48,850 nt of DNA from CAZUHK01 sp964620345 (GTDB taxonomy: Bacteria; Planctomycetota; Phycisphaerae; Phycisphaerales; Zrk34). The translations under genes and the position numbers were made by a program. Positions 1-8,290 of the stretch are shown here, one piece after another; the first letter of the stretch is position 1; each line of letters opens with the position of its first letter. The notes under the pieces were generated by a model, which had not been told where the DNA came from, did no database searches, and was given only the letters and a program-made list of their open reading frames with translations. The DNA lies in assembly GCA_964620345.1 (NCBI GenBank), contig CAZUHK010000006.1:1-48850 (forward strand). Direction: 5' to 3'.

Positions 1-1340
1 CGCAGCGCCAGCTCGTCGGACTGCTCCACCCCCTGGCCGCGTAGGTGCATCATCGCGAGGTTGGTCTGCGCCGCGCCCAAGCCGTGCTCCGCGGCGCGGG
101 CGAACCAGTGGGCCGCGGCGCGCTCGTCCTGCGCCACGCCCAGCCCGCGGTAGTGCAGGTAGCCCAGCGCGTACTGGGCCTGGGGCGTGTCCTGCGTGGC
201 CGCGGCGGTCAGCCACCGCGCGGCCTGGGCGTAGTCCCGCTTCACGCCCTTGCCCTGGAAATAGAGCATCGCGAGGTTGGTCTGAGCCATGGCCAGGCCC
301 TGCTCGGCCGCGGCGCGGTAGAGCCGGGCGGCCCGCGCCGCGTCGGCCGCGACGCCCTCGCCCCGCTCGTGGATCACGGCCATCGCGTGCTGGGCCGCGG
401 GGTAGTTCCGCTCGGCCGCCTGCTGCAGCCACTTCACCGCCCAGCCCAGGTCCCGCTCGATGCCCATGCCCTTGTAGTACATCATGCCCAGGACGAACAT
501 CGGCCCGGCCTCGCCGCTCATCGCCGCCTTCTCCAGCCACTGCCGGGCGAGCTGCGGGTCTTGCTTCACGCCCTTGCCGGCGAGGTACATCATGCCCAGG
601 TTGCCCTGGGCGGGGGCGTGGCCCTGCTCGGCGGCCTCGCGGTAGTAGTTCACCGCGACCTTGCTGAAGGCGATGCCGCCCTCGCCGCGCTCGAACATCA
701 TCGCGACCTTGTTCGCCGCGCCCGCGTGGCCGCGCTTCGCCGCGGTCTCCAGCCACTTGCGCGCCTTGTAGGGATTCTGCTCGACCGCCGTGCCGGTCTG
801 GTACATCGTGCCCAGCGCGAACTGCGCGGTGAGGTTGTCTTCCAGCGCCGCGCGGTGGATAAGCTGAAAGCCCTTGTGCGGATCGGCGTCGGGCAGCTCG
901 CCACGCACGTGCATCGCGCCAAGGTTGTTCTGCGCCGGGCGGAAGCGCTTCTCCGCGGCCTTGGTAAACCACTTCGCCGCCCGGGCCCGGTCCTGCTCCA
1001 CGCCCCGGCCCTCGTGGTACATGATGCCCAGTCGCGACTGAGCATCAGCCAAGCCCTGCTCGGCGGCCCGGGCGTACCAGCTCGCCGCCGTGGCTTGATC
1101 GGCCGGCACGCCCTTGCCCGACTCGTACATCGCCGCGAGGAAGTACTGCGCCCGCTCATCGCCTTGCTCGGCCAGCGGCGCCAGACGCTGGTGCGCCTTG
1201 GCGTAGTCGCCCCGGCTGTACGCCACGTAGCCCGTGCGAAGCTGCGTGTCGCAGCCCGACGCGGTCAGCAGCGCGACCACCAGCACCCACATCGACCCGG
1301 GCGAACGGATCCCGACCGCCGCGGGCGGTCGGCGCAGCAT
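1..1340 (-). CDS. Sel1-repeat lipoprotein (3' end beyond left edge)
   Basis: The reverse strand reads open from an ATG at 1340 to the left edge, about 446 codons without a stop. The N-terminus has basic residues (MLRRPPA), then a hydrophobic stretch ending in LLTASGC, a lipobox, so a lipoprotein is expected. A second in-frame ATG just before the hydrophobic stretch (MWVLVVALL) is an alternative start. The rest is a tandem array of about 36-residue Sel1/TPR-like units with the usual pattern A..LG.MY..G.GV..D...A..W...AA.QG, roughly eleven copies. Sel1 proteins form alpha-solenoid scaffolds for protein-protein contacts; no catalytic domain is visible. It is separated by about 150 bases from the sigma operon upstream and may be transcribed on its own. 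Family assignment is secure; partner and role are unknown. Confidence 0.88.
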   Translation of the reverse strand, partial: MLRRPPAAVGIRSPGSMWVLVVALLTASGCDTQLRTGYVAYSRGDYAKAHQRLAPLAEQGDERAQYFLAAMYESGKGVPADQATAASWYARAAEQGLADAQSRLGIMYHEGRGVEQDRARAAKWFTKAAEKRFRPAQNNLGAMHVRGELPDADPHKGFQLIHRAALEDNLTAQFALGTMYQTGTAVEQNPYKARKWLETAAKRGHAGAANKVAMMFERGEGGIAFSKVAVNYYREAAEQGHAPAQGNLGMMYLAGKGVKQDPQLARQWLEKAAMSGEAGPMFVLGMMYYKGMGIERDLGWAVKWLQQAAERNYPAAQHAMAVIHERGEGVAADAARAARLYRAAAEQGLAMAQTNLAMLYFQGKGVKRDYAQAARWLTAAATQDTPQAQYALGYLHYRGLGVAQDERAAAHWFARAAEHGLGAAQTNLAMMHLRGQGVEQSDELAL

Positions 1341-1492
1341 GAATTGGCATGGGTTCATACCCAAGCCATCGGAACCCGATCGTGCTGGGTTTAGCCCGCC
1401 GCCGGTGGTCGGCTCGCATCGTCGCGCCGCGCGGTCACGGTTGCGGGTCGGGCGAAAGTTGCCGGTGGTGCGGGTCGTGCCCGTCGTGCGGA

Positions 1493-2302
1493 TTACTCGT
1501 CGGCTTGGGCGTCGGCCGGCTCATCGAGCGGGTCGGCCTCGGGTCGGCCCTCGCCGCGGACGATGCGCCCCAGCGCCTGGTCGATCAGCTCCGCCTTGCG
1601 CTGGCGGTGGTCCTTCAACTCATCGCGCAGGCGATCGATGCGCCGCTCCAGCTCCGCCAGCTCACGCTCGCGCAGCGCCTGGCGGGCTTCAAACATGCCT
1701 TCGAGCTGTTCGCGCAGCCGGGTCGAAAGCTCGTTTACCCGCTGCGTGTCGCCGGCCTGGCGGGCCTTGCGGATCTGCCGCGCCAGTTGCGCCGCCGCCA
1801 CGCGATGGCGCGACTCGCTGGCCATCGTCGCGAAGCGCCGCGGATCGTCCCGGCGGGTCTCAAGCAGTTCCTGAATCCGCCGGCTGTGGTACAGGTGCGC
1901 CATCACCCGGCCGGCCCGCTGGGGGTTGTCTTTCACCGCCCGCTCGAGCCGGTCTTTCATCTGGGGATTGATCCGGTCGAGCACGGCAAGCAGTTCATCG
2001 CGCTGCTCGGCGGTCAGCGGCCTGGGCGGCTTGCGATCGGCAAACGCCGGCCGCGGGCCATCGCCCCCCGGCCGCTCGCGCCACCGCGGCCGCGAGCGTT
2101 CAGCGTCGGCCCGGGCCTCGCCGGCGCGGTCCCGGTCGGCATCGGCCGCGCCTTCCGCTTCGTCGGCCATTGCGACGCGGGCAACGGTTTGTTCATCGCG
2201 CGCCGCGTCGTCCGCGTCGGCCCACGCCGCGCCGGTGATCAATGCCGCCAGCGTCGTCGCCGTGACCGTTTGCTTGTATATCCCGCGGATCATGTGCGTC
2301 AT
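1493..2302 (-). CDS. Exported helical (coiled-coil) protein of the first ECF sigma operon
   Basis: 269 residues. A signal peptide is visible at residues 1-28 (hydrophobic TLAALITGAAWA, cleavage expected after AWA). A low-complexity acidic/Arg-rich stretch follows (about 30-90). The remainder is almost entirely charged helix with LTAEQRDELLAVLDRINP and later heptad-like ELAELERRIDRLRDELKD. The layout recalls periplasmic CpxP/Spy-like or heavy-metal-sensor helical proteins, but I see no diagnostic LTxxQ-type motif, so this is only a resemblance. The ATG at 2302 has a GGAAG Shine-Dalgarno at good spacing. It is the third gene after an ECF sigma factor and an anti-sigma-like protein, so an envelope-sensing or target role is plausible. 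Function not recognised. Confidence 0.7.
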   Translation of the reverse strand: MTHMIRGIYKQTVTATTLAALITGAAWADADDAARDEQTVARVAMADEAEGAADADRDRAGEARADAERSRPRWRERPGGDGPRPAFADRKPPRPLTAEQRDELLAVLDRINPQMKDRLERAVKDNPQRAGRVMAHLYHSRRIQELLETRRDDPRRFATMASESRHRVAAAQLARQIRKARQAGDTQRVNELSTRLREQLEGMFEARQALRERELAELERRIDRLRDELKDHRQRKAELIDQALGRIVRGEGRPEADPLDEPADAQADE

Positions 2303-2327
2303 GGTCGCTTCCAGTCGGGCGTCGGCC

Positions 2328-2837
2328 TTAGCCGATCGTGCCCAGTTGCTCGTCCAGCAGCAGCAGTTGTTCGGTCAGCGTGTCGTCGTCCTCGCCCAGG
2401 CCCAGCACGTTCACCGGCTCGGCCCCCACGTCCGCGGCCAGCCGCTCCAGCCGCGCCGCGACCGTGTCGATCCGCTCGTCCAGCGCGATCGCCGGCTCGT
2501 CGCCCACCGCGTGAATCGTCAGCGCCACCTCGCGATCGCTGATCGTCGTGGGCATCATGTGCGGCTTGATCCACAGCACGCTGTAGAAGAACACCAGCGC
2601 GATCGCCGCGGCGTATTTCCAGCCCGTCCAGCTCGTCCAACCCAGCCGCGCGATCACCTCGCGCTGCGGCAGGTCGGCCACGGTCGAGCGATAAATCCGG
2701 TTGGCCAGGTCCGCCGACGCCTGCGCGGGCATCCGCTCACGCAGCTCGCGGTCCAGCGCGGCCAACTCGCCGTCCAGCGCGAGGTCGCGTTCGTGATTGT
2801 GATCGTTCATTGTGTTCACCATCGTCAATCGTTTCAT
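2328..2837 (-). CDS. Membrane-anchored anti-sigma-like protein
   Basis: 169 residues, starting four bases after the stop of the ECF sigma gene, which indicates translational coupling. The N-terminal cytoplasmic part (about 1-70) is charged and helical (ALDGELAALDRELRERM). One transmembrane segment follows at about 72-92 (YAAAIALVFFYSVLWI), then a periplasmic part of about 75 residues rich in acidic residues. No HxxxCxxC zinc-finger is present, so it would be a non-zinc anti-sigma. Position and topology are the basis for the call; the sequence itself does not match a family I can name. An internal ATG at 2810 (MNDHNHERD) is an alternative start that would leave a 31-base gap to the sigma gene. 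Confidence 0.65.
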   Translation of the reverse strand: MKRLTMVNTMNDHNHERDLALDGELAALDRELRERMPAQASADLANRIYRSTVADLPQREVIARLGWTSWTGWKYAAAIALVFFYSVLWIKPHMMPTTISDREVALTIHAVGDEPAIALDERIDTVAARLERLAADVGAEPVNVLGLGEDDDTLTEQLLLLDEQLGTIG

Positions 2838-2841
2838 TCGT

Positions 2842-3408
2842 TCACGCCGCGTCGGCGTCGGCCAGCATCGTTCGCAACTTCTTCAACGCCCGGTGCCCGC
2901 GGGCCAGCACCGTGCCCAGCGGCTGTTCCAGCAGGTCCGCGATCTGCTGGTAACTCATCTGGGCGGTGTACCGCAAGTGCAGCAGCTCGCGATCGGCCTC
3001 GGGCAACTCGGCGATCGCCGCGGCGAGCTGCGCGTTCCGCTCGGCCGCCAGCAGCGGCGCGTCGGGCGAACCGTCGTGGGCCGCGGCGTACCCGATCGAT
3101 TCCGGCGGGGTTTGGCCGAAGTCCACCGGGTTCGCCTGACGCTTGCGGCGTCGCATCTCGTCCCGCAGCCGATTCATCGCGATCCGAAACAGCCACGCCT
3201 CGAACCGCCCTGTATCCTCGTACTGCGGCAACTTCCCAACGACCTTCACAAACGTCGACTGCGTGATCTCCTCGGCCAGCTCCGCGTTGCCGCACTGCCG
3301 GAAGATCAGCCCGTACACGCGGCCGCTGTACGCATCGATCAGCCGCCGCCAGGCGGCTTCGTCGCCACCGGCGGCCTGGGCCAACGTTGAGTCCAGCGGT
3401 CGATTCAT
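2842..3408 (-). CDS. ECF-family RNA polymerase sigma factor
   Basis: 188 residues from the ATG at 3408 (MNRPLDSTLAQ). The frame stays open upstream to 3666, but that extension is Arg/Pro-rich and unlike sigma factors, so the shorter start is preferred. Region 2 is clear: AWRRLIDAYSGRVYGLIFRQCGN, then AEEITQSTFVKVV and the FEAWLFRIAMNRLRDEMRRRKR stretch of region 2.4. Region 4 follows with ELPEADRELLHLRYTAQMSYQQIADLLEQPLGTVLARGHRALKKLR, a helix-turn-helix for the -35 element, given here in parts: ADRELLHLRY and IADLLEQPLGTVLARGH are the key pieces. It heads a three-gene operon with an anti-sigma-like protein and an exported helical protein, the usual arrangement for envelope or stress signalling. 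ECF assignment is firm; the signal is unknown. Confidence 0.92.
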   Translation of the reverse strand: MNRPLDSTLAQAAGGDEAAWRRLIDAYSGRVYGLIFRQCGNAELAEEITQSTFVKVVGKLPQYEDTGRFEAWLFRIAMNRLRDEMRRRKRQANPVDFGQTPPESIGYAAAHDGSPDAPLLAAERNAQLAAAIAELPEADRELLHLRYTAQMSYQQIADLLEQPLGTVLARGHRALKKLRTMLADADAA

Positions 3409-3527
3409 GCACAGCCGATCAATCAACGCCCCGACTGGCGGGATATTGCAGTGTATCGGCATCCGGCCGCCCACCGCCCGCCCAAATCGCACGACGTCGG
3501 CCCCGATATGACGCGAACCGTGCTCCG

Positions 3528-3653
3528 CTACCGCCGATCGCGGCGAGCAGTCGGCCGGGCCGGTGGTTCGGCCCCGGAGTCGCGGGGGCGGTCGATCATC
3601 TTGTTTACGCTGAGCGTCAGGGCGGAGGCCAAGAAGAAAACCGCAATCGTCAT
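3528..3653 (-). CDS. Possible 41-residue single-pass membrane protein
   Basis: The ATG at 3653 has a strong Shine-Dalgarno (GGAAGG, five bases upstream). The product begins with a hydrophobic helix (MTIAVFFLASALTLSV), followed by NKMIDRP and a basic Pro/Arg tail ending in RRDRR. The positive-inside rule would put the tail in the cytoplasm. The frame is open further upstream to 3824, but the upstream residues do not look coding. It lies between the ECF sigma gene and the small exported protein gene, same strand. Evidence is limited to the ribosome site and the membrane helix; it could be a chance reading frame in the sigma gene leader. Confidence 0.35.
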   Translation of the reverse strand: MTIAVFFLASALTLSVNKMIDRPRDSGAEPPARPTARRDRR

Positions 3654-3762
3654 CAAGCCCTTCCATGCGATTTCGTTTTCAATTTCACCCCAGATCGAGC
3701 AGATGTTCAACCGACAACCCAATGATCCATCGCGGGCGTCGCCGGTCAACTGCGGCCGGTGG

Positions 3763-4074
3763 TTAGCCGCCCTCGCGTCCAAGTGCTCTATCAACTTCGT
3801 CTGCCGCAGGACCTTGGGGCTCAAGCTTCACGGCACCAACCTGTGTCAGATCCGTGAACGAACGTAAGACCCAACTACCTTTGTGCTGCCCATAAACGTA
3901 CATCTTTTGAGTGTTGTGGTCGACGACAACGAGGTCGGCTGTCGTTGCCACGATGCTGGCATCGTAGCGGGCTGGGAATGGCGCCTCGCGGTCCGCTGCG
4001 GCGGCACCGATAAGACACATTGAGATGGCAACCATCATCACCATCAAACTAAACGCGATCGAGTTGCGGGACAT
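3763..4074 (-). CDS. Small exported protein of unknown function
   Basis: 103 residues with a clear signal peptide (FSLMVMMVAISMCLIGAAAA, cleavage after about residue 27). The mature part of about 75 residues reads like a beta-strand protein: DLVVVDHNTQKMYVYGQ, then GSWVLRSFTDLTQVG and VKLEPQGP. This looks like a single propeller-like or stress-protein-like blade; I cannot name the family. The ATG at 4074 has an AGGAG site about seven bases upstream (reverse strand), which fixes the start. The gene has lower GC than its neighbours. It is divergent from the membrane-anchored protein starting at 4446, with 371 bases between them. Confidence 0.7.
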   Translation of the reverse strand: MSRNSIAFSLMVMMVAISMCLIGAAAADREAPFPARYDASIVATTADLVVVDHNTQKMYVYGQHKGSWVLRSFTDLTQVGAVKLEPQGPAADEVDRALGREGG

Positions 4075-4445
4075 GGGGGGCTCCTGGCGGCTAACCGTTG
4101 ATTGGGCGGATCAGTCTGTGCGCGGATTTGAGGGGTTAGACAGACCACGAGTCTGCCTGTTCAATGCGTTTCGGCCGAAAGCCAGTGAAACGCTGTTATG
4201 CAGGATAACTCCATCTTCGCGCCTAACCAAGGGATTCCAAGCGAATTCGGGTTGTCTTCACCCTGGCCGTTGCCCCAACGGCGACGGTGAGGTAGATTCA
4301 TGTGGGTTCGGTGGCGCCGCGTTCGCGGCGTTTGGACGATGGCCGGGCCGGGCCGGTCGAGGCACGCATCCACGTCACTGGAGGCATCGGGCGCACCGCG
4401 CCGATGACGGAACTTGGCCCACCCCCTCGCGCAAGGGATGACATC
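4075..4445. other. Divergent intergenic region with palindromes
   Basis: 371 bases between two divergent genes, with no credible coding sequence. It holds a perfect 12-base palindrome TTTCGGCCGAAA at 4169-4180, which sits inside a longer inverted pair GCGTTTC (4167-4173) / GAAACGC about 15 bases downstream, and a short CAGAC-5-GTCTG hairpin at about 4140-4155. These could be an operator region for the divergent pair. I found no convincing -35/-10 pair on either strand. Confidence 0.4.
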
Positions 4446-4979
4446 ATGGAACTCATGGATCGGCTGCGGGACTTCAACCTCCGAGAGAAGTTGAACGACA
4501 ACCAGCACATCGTGGTGATTGTCTGTGTGGTGATGATTGCTGTGGCGTTGGGCTATGTTTATTTAATAAGCGATTCACCCCGCCCCAGCGGGCCCGTGAA
4601 GGCCAATGCGTATTACTACGACACGGTCAGCGGCGAATACTTCGTGGGCGACTCGCGCCAGTACCCGCCGATCACCAGCCCCGATGGGAACCCGGCCGTC
4701 CGCGCCCACTTTTTCACGTGTACCGAGAGTTGCGACAAGGCAGACCGCTTCGTCGGCTACTACGAGAAGTACACCGAGCAGGCCAAGGTGCAACTCGAAT
4801 CGATGAGGGAAAGCGAACTCGACTACAGCCCCGAGATGTACGAGTGGGGCGTGCTGCATTCGCTCGACGCGAAGCAATGGTTCAACGCCAACAGCGAGGA
4901 GGCCGGCACGATATTGGCCGAGCGTCTCAAGTGCGAGGACGGCCCGCGCGAGCGAGCGCGTTACTGCCGGGCGGATTGA
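4446..4979 (+). CDS. Membrane-anchored protein of unknown function
   Basis: 177 residues. The ATG at 4446 (MELMDRLRDFNLREKL) is chosen because the upstream open frame is low-complexity and this start begins a typical amphipathic N-terminus. A transmembrane segment lies at about 21-41 (HIVVIVCVVMIAVALGYVY). The outer domain contains YYYDTVSGEYFVGDSRQYPP, a pattern I associate with small planctomycete membrane proteins carrying a type-II-secretion-like N-terminal helix. Later it has paired cysteines in FTCTESCDK and two more near the C-terminus (LKCEDG, RYCRAD), so disulfide or metal binding is possible. No enzymatic motif is seen. It converges with the GH130 gene. Confidence 0.72.
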   Translation: MELMDRLRDFNLREKLNDNQHIVVIVCVVMIAVALGYVYLISDSPRPSGPVKANAYYYDTVSGEYFVGDSRQYPPITSPDGNPAVRAHFFTCTESCDKADRFVGYYEKYTEQAKVQLESMRESELDYSPEMYEWGVLHSLDAKQWFNANSEEAGTILAERLKCEDGPRERARYCRAD

Positions 4980-5016
4980 TCGGTCCGACTTGCGTGCTCG
5001 AGTCCGTTGCGGGGGT

Positions 5017-6081
5017 TTATCGCAAGCTGTCGAGGATGTCCTGCTTCGACCAGACCGCCACGGCGGTCGTGTCGTCGGCCGCGCCGTAGTAGATGAGCAG
5101 TTGGTCGCGGCGGTCGACGATGCCGGTGGGGAAGACCACGTTGTTGACGAAGCCGCGGCGCTCGAACTCGGCCTCGGGCCGGAAGAACGGCTCGCGGGCG
5201 CGGGCGATTATCTTCGTCGGGTCGTCGTGGTCCAGCAGCATCGCCTCGCCGTAGTAGCTGCCCACGGCGTTCGGCGGTGCGTCGGGGTCTTGGTCGTTGC
5301 CGTGGAAGATCACCAGCCAGCCGCGGTCGGTGTGGATCGGCGGGCAGCCCCCGCCGACCTTGCCCGTCGCCGGGTCGAACTCGCCGATCGGCAGCGGGCG
5401 GTGGTTGCCCCAGTGCAGCAGGTCGGGTGAGTCGGCCAGCCACATCGTCGGCCGGGAGAAGTGGCCCATCGGCCGGTGCATCGCCAGGTATCGGCCGCCG
5501 ACGCGGCGGGGGAACAGCGTCACGTCCTTGTTGTCGATCGGGAAGATGATGCCGTGCCGCTGAAACGTTCGGAAGTCACTCGTGCCGGCCAGCGCCGTGC
5601 ATGGCCCGACCCGGCTGACCGCGACGTAGGTGATCCAGTAGCGGTCGTCGATCTTGGTGATGCGCGGGTCTTCGACGCCGAAGTGCTCCCACGGCCCGGC
5701 CGGGTCGAAGCGCACGCTGCGGTCGATCGCGGCGCGGCTGACCGACGTGCCGCCGTCGTCCAGGCGGATCGCACGCAGGTGGCTGATGAACGTCAGCCGG
5801 GCGTGCGCCCCGCGGTCCACGCGGAACACACGCTGGTCCTCGTCGATGAAGTCGCCCTTGAAGTGATCGATGACGATGCGGCCGTCGTCCCACCGCGGCG
5901 AGCAGCGGCAGGTGGGCGACACGTCCCGCGGCGCCTCGGCGATGCGCGCCAGCAGCACGACCTGGCCGTCCACTTCGATCGCGCCGGGGTTGAACACGCC
6001 CACCACGCGCAGGTCGTCCTGCGTCGGCGGGATGTCGTCCACCGTCAGCAACCGATGCGTGGCAATGCGTTCGATGCTCAA
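5017..6081 (-). CDS. GH130-family glycoside phosphorylase / hydrolase
   Basis: 354 residues, the usual family length, five-bladed beta-propeller. Motifs in order: VVGVFNPGAIEVDG (about 26-39), FGVEDPRITKIDDRYWITY (134-152) with the EDPR motif that carries the catalytic Asp in GH130, KDVTLFPRRVGGRYLAMHRP (185-204), GGGCPPIHT with WLVIFHG, FVNNVVFPTG and IYYGAADDTTAVA. GH130 enzymes mostly act on beta-1,4- or beta-1,2-mannosides by phosphorolysis; which substrate applies here cannot be read from the sequence. No signal peptide, so cytoplasmic. The start is a TTG at 6081 with no strong ribosome site, so the exact N-terminus is uncertain. It follows the suf operon on the same strand after 67 bases and may be read through from it, with no obvious functional link. 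Confidence 0.88.
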   Translation of the reverse strand: MSIERIATHRLLTVDDIPPTQDDLRVVGVFNPGAIEVDGQVVLLARIAEAPRDVSPTCRCSPRWDDGRIVIDHFKGDFIDEDQRVFRVDRGAHARLTFISHLRAIRLDDGGTSVSRAAIDRSVRFDPAGPWEHFGVEDPRITKIDDRYWITYVAVSRVGPCTALAGTSDFRTFQRHGIIFPIDNKDVTLFPRRVGGRYLAMHRPMGHFSRPTMWLADSPDLLHWGNHRPLPIGEFDPATGKVGGGCPPIHTDRGWLVIFHGNDQDPDAPPNAVGSYYGEAMLLDHDDPTKIIARAREPFFRPEAEFERRGFVNNVVFPTGIVDRRDQLLIYYGAADDTTAVAVWSKQDILDSLR

Positions 6082-6148
6082 GCGATACCCACCGCGTGAT
6101 GCTGTATGAATTCAGCGCCGCGGCTCCGCCGCGCTCTTCGGGCGCTGC

Positions 6149-6982
6149 TCAAAACAACCCCAGCTCCAGCTTCGCCTCTTCGCTCATCATGTCGCGGTGC
6201 CACATCGGCTCCCAGGTGATGTGTACGTTGACCTCTTCGACCTCGTCGATCGCCGCGACGTAGTTCTCCACGGTCTGCGGCAGGGTCTGGGCCTCGGGGC
6301 AGTTGGGGGTGGTGAGCGTCATCGTCACGCTCACGCGCTTGCCATCGTCCGAGACGTGCACGTCGTAGATCAGGCCCAGCTCGTAGATGTTGACCGGGAT
6401 TTCGGGGTCGTACACCTTCTTGAGCGCTTCGTAGACCTTTTCCTTGATGTCGCCGGGGCCATCGCCGGTCGGCTCGACGGGCGCGGGCGACTGGTCCTTG
6501 CCGTTGTCGGCCGGCGCGGCCGTGGCGGCGCCGCTGAACTGCTCGCTCAGCGCCTTGCCCGCCAGCTCGCGGATGCGGTTGACCATCGCGTGCAGGCCGT
6601 TGCGCCGGGTGGGGCTCAGGTGCTCTTCGAGTTCGAGCTGCTTGAACGTGGCCACCGCGTCGGCCGCGAGGATTTCCTGGGCCGGCTTGCCGTTGTACAT
6701 CACCATCAGGATCGCGATCAGGCCGTTGACGATGTGGGCGTCGGAATTCGCCACGAACCGCACCCGCGGCGATCCGCCGTTGTCGGCCGGCTCGATGTCC
6801 ATCTTCAGCCACACCTGGCTCTGGCAGCCGTGTACCCGGTTGGCCTCGATCAGGTCGGGCTTGTCCATCTTGGGCACCTTGCGACCCAGGTCCAGCAGGT
6901 ACGTGAACCGCTGCTCCCAGTCGCCGAGCAGCTCGAAGTTCTCGTGAAGCTCTTCCAATGTCAGTTCGTCTAATGCGCTCAT
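6149..6982 (-). CDS. SufE-DUF59 (SufT/MIP18-type) fusion protein
   Basis: 277 residues with two domains. Residues 1-145 are SufE: ELLGDWEQRFTYLLDLGRK, then NRVHGCQSQVWL with the sulfur-accepting Cys53, SDAHIVNGLIAILM, and LSPTRRNGLHAMV. SufE takes persulfide from SufS and passes it to SufB. After a Pro/Ala-rich linker (about 146-176) comes a DUF59 domain (177-277): VYDPEIPVNIYELGLIYDV, MTLTTPNCPEAQTLP with its conserved Cys, and the C-terminal ending MSEEAKLELGLF typical of SufT proteins, which help mature Fe-S proteins. In most genomes these are separate genes. It is the last suf gene of the operon, 34 bases after sufS. Both domain calls are firm; the advantage of the fusion is inferred. Confidence 0.93.
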   Translation of the reverse strand: MSALDELTLEELHENFELLGDWEQRFTYLLDLGRKVPKMDKPDLIEANRVHGCQSQVWLKMDIEPADNGGSPRVRFVANSDAHIVNGLIAILMVMYNGKPAQEILAADAVATFKQLELEEHLSPTRRNGLHAMVNRIRELAGKALSEQFSGAATAAPADNGKDQSPAPVEPTGDGPGDIKEKVYEALKKVYDPEIPVNIYELGLIYDVHVSDDGKRVSVTMTLTTPNCPEAQTLPQTVENYVAAIDEVEEVNVHITWEPMWHRDMMSEEAKLELGLF

Positions 6983-7016
6983 GGCTGATGCCTGGTTGAT
7001 CGGTCAAACCGATTGA

Positions 7017-8267
7017 CTATTCCGCAAACAGCTTGCGTACCTTCGCCAGTCCTTCGATCAGGGTATCGATCTCGTCGCGTGTATTGTAGAGCGCCAGCGA
7101 CGCGCGGACGGTCGCGGGGATCTGGAAGTGATCCATCAGCGGCTGGGTGCAGTGGTGGCCGGTGCGGACGGCCACGCCCTCGTGGTCGAGCACGGGCGCC
7201 ATGTCGTAGGGGTGAATGCCTTCGATGACGAAGCTCAGCACGCCGGACTTGTCCGCCGCGGTGCCGATCAGCCGCAGGCCTTCGATCTCGGCCAGGCGTT
7301 GGGCGCCGTAGTGGAGCACGTCGTGCTCGTGGGCCATGGCGGCGTCGAAGTCGAGCGCGGCCATGAAATCGATCGCGGCGCCCAGGCCGATCGCCCCGGC
7401 GATGTTGGGTGTGCCGGCCTCGAACTTGTTGGGCAGCTTGGCGTAGGTGGTCTTCTCGAAGCTCACCGAATCGATCATCTCGCCGCCGCCCTGGTAGGGG
7501 GGCATCGCGTCCAGCAGTTTTTCCTGGCCGTACAGCACGCCGATGCCCGTGGGCCCGAAGCATTTGTGCCCGCTGAAGGCGTAGAAATCGGCGCCGATGT
7601 CCTGCACGTCGACCCGCTGGTGCGTCACGGCCTGGGCGCCGTCGATCACCGCGATCGCCCCGGCGTGGTGGGCCAGCTCGACGATCCGCTTGACCGGGTT
7701 GACCGTGCCCAGCGCGTTGGAGATGTGCACGACGCTGACGACCTTCGTCCGCTCGCTCAGCTTGGCCCGCAGATCGTCGAGCACCAGCTCGCCGGCGGCG
7801 TTCACGTCGGCGACGCGGATCACCGCGCCGGTCTGCTCGGCGATGAGCTGCCAGGGCACGATGTTGGAGTGGTGCTCCATGTGCGTCAGCAGGATTTCAT
7901 CGCCGGGTTTGAGATTGGCCCGGCCCCAGGCGTGGGCGACGAGGTTGATCGCCTCGGTCGTGCCGCGGGTGAAGATGATCTGCTCGGGCACCGCCGCGCC
8001 GATGTAGCGAGCCACCTTCCGCCGGGCTTCTTCGTACCGGCCGGTCGCCAGCTCGCTCAGCGCGTGCAGGCCGCGGTGCACGTTGGAGTTGTACGTGCGG
8101 TAGTAATGCTCCAGCACGTCGATCACGTCCTGGGGCTTGTGGCTGGTCGCGGCGTTGTCCAGGTACACCAGCGGCTTGCCGTGCACCGTCTGGTGCAACG
8201 CCGGAAACCGCTGACGCACCTGCTGAACGTCAAACCCGGCGCAGGTTGTGGTGTCGGTCGTGGTCAC
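7017..8267 (-). CDS. sufS: Cysteine desulfurase SufS
   Basis: 416 residues, group II cysteine desulfurase, PLP-dependent, releasing sulfur from L-cysteine as a persulfide. Visible landmarks: VYLDNAATSHKP near the N-terminus, THMEHHSNIVPW, the PLP lysine K235 in FSGHKCFGPTG, and the active-site Cys373 in RTGHHCTQPLM. The short RTGHHC loop is the SufS type rather than the IscS type. Start is a GTG at 8267 (VTTTDTTTCAGF). The gene lies between sufD and the sufE fusion. The 171-base gap to sufD is unusually long for this operon and is filled by a repeat element, so transcription continuity across it is not assured. Confidence 0.97.
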   Translation of the reverse strand: MTTTDTTTCAGFDVQQVRQRFPALHQTVHGKPLVYLDNAATSHKPQDVIDVLEHYYRTYNSNVHRGLHALSELATGRYEEARRKVARYIGAAVPEQIIFTRGTTEAINLVAHAWGRANLKPGDEILLTHMEHHSNIVPWQLIAEQTGAVIRVADVNAAGELVLDDLRAKLSERTKVVSVVHISNALGTVNPVKRIVELAHHAGAIAVIDGAQAVTHQRVDVQDIGADFYAFSGHKCFGPTGIGVLYGQEKLLDAMPPYQGGGEMIDSVSFEKTTYAKLPNKFEAGTPNIAGAIGLGAAIDFMAALDFDAAMAHEHDVLHYGAQRLAEIEGLRLIGTAADKSGVLSFVIEGIHPYDMAPVLDHEGVAVRTGHHCTQPLMDHFQIPATVRASLALYNTRDEIDTLIEGLAKVRKLFAE

Positions 8268-8290
8268 GTGTGTTCCAAAAAGAATTTCCT

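Noticed and set aside
45..1394. Plus-strand frame opposite the Sel1 protein
   Set aside because: Low-complexity Arg/Leu/Val product, whereas the reverse strand gives regular Sel1 repeats with a lipobox.
3409..3666. N-terminal extension of the first ECF sigma factor
   Set aside because: The extra 86 residues are Arg/Pro-rich and lack resemblance to sigma factors; ATG at 3408 gives normal family length.
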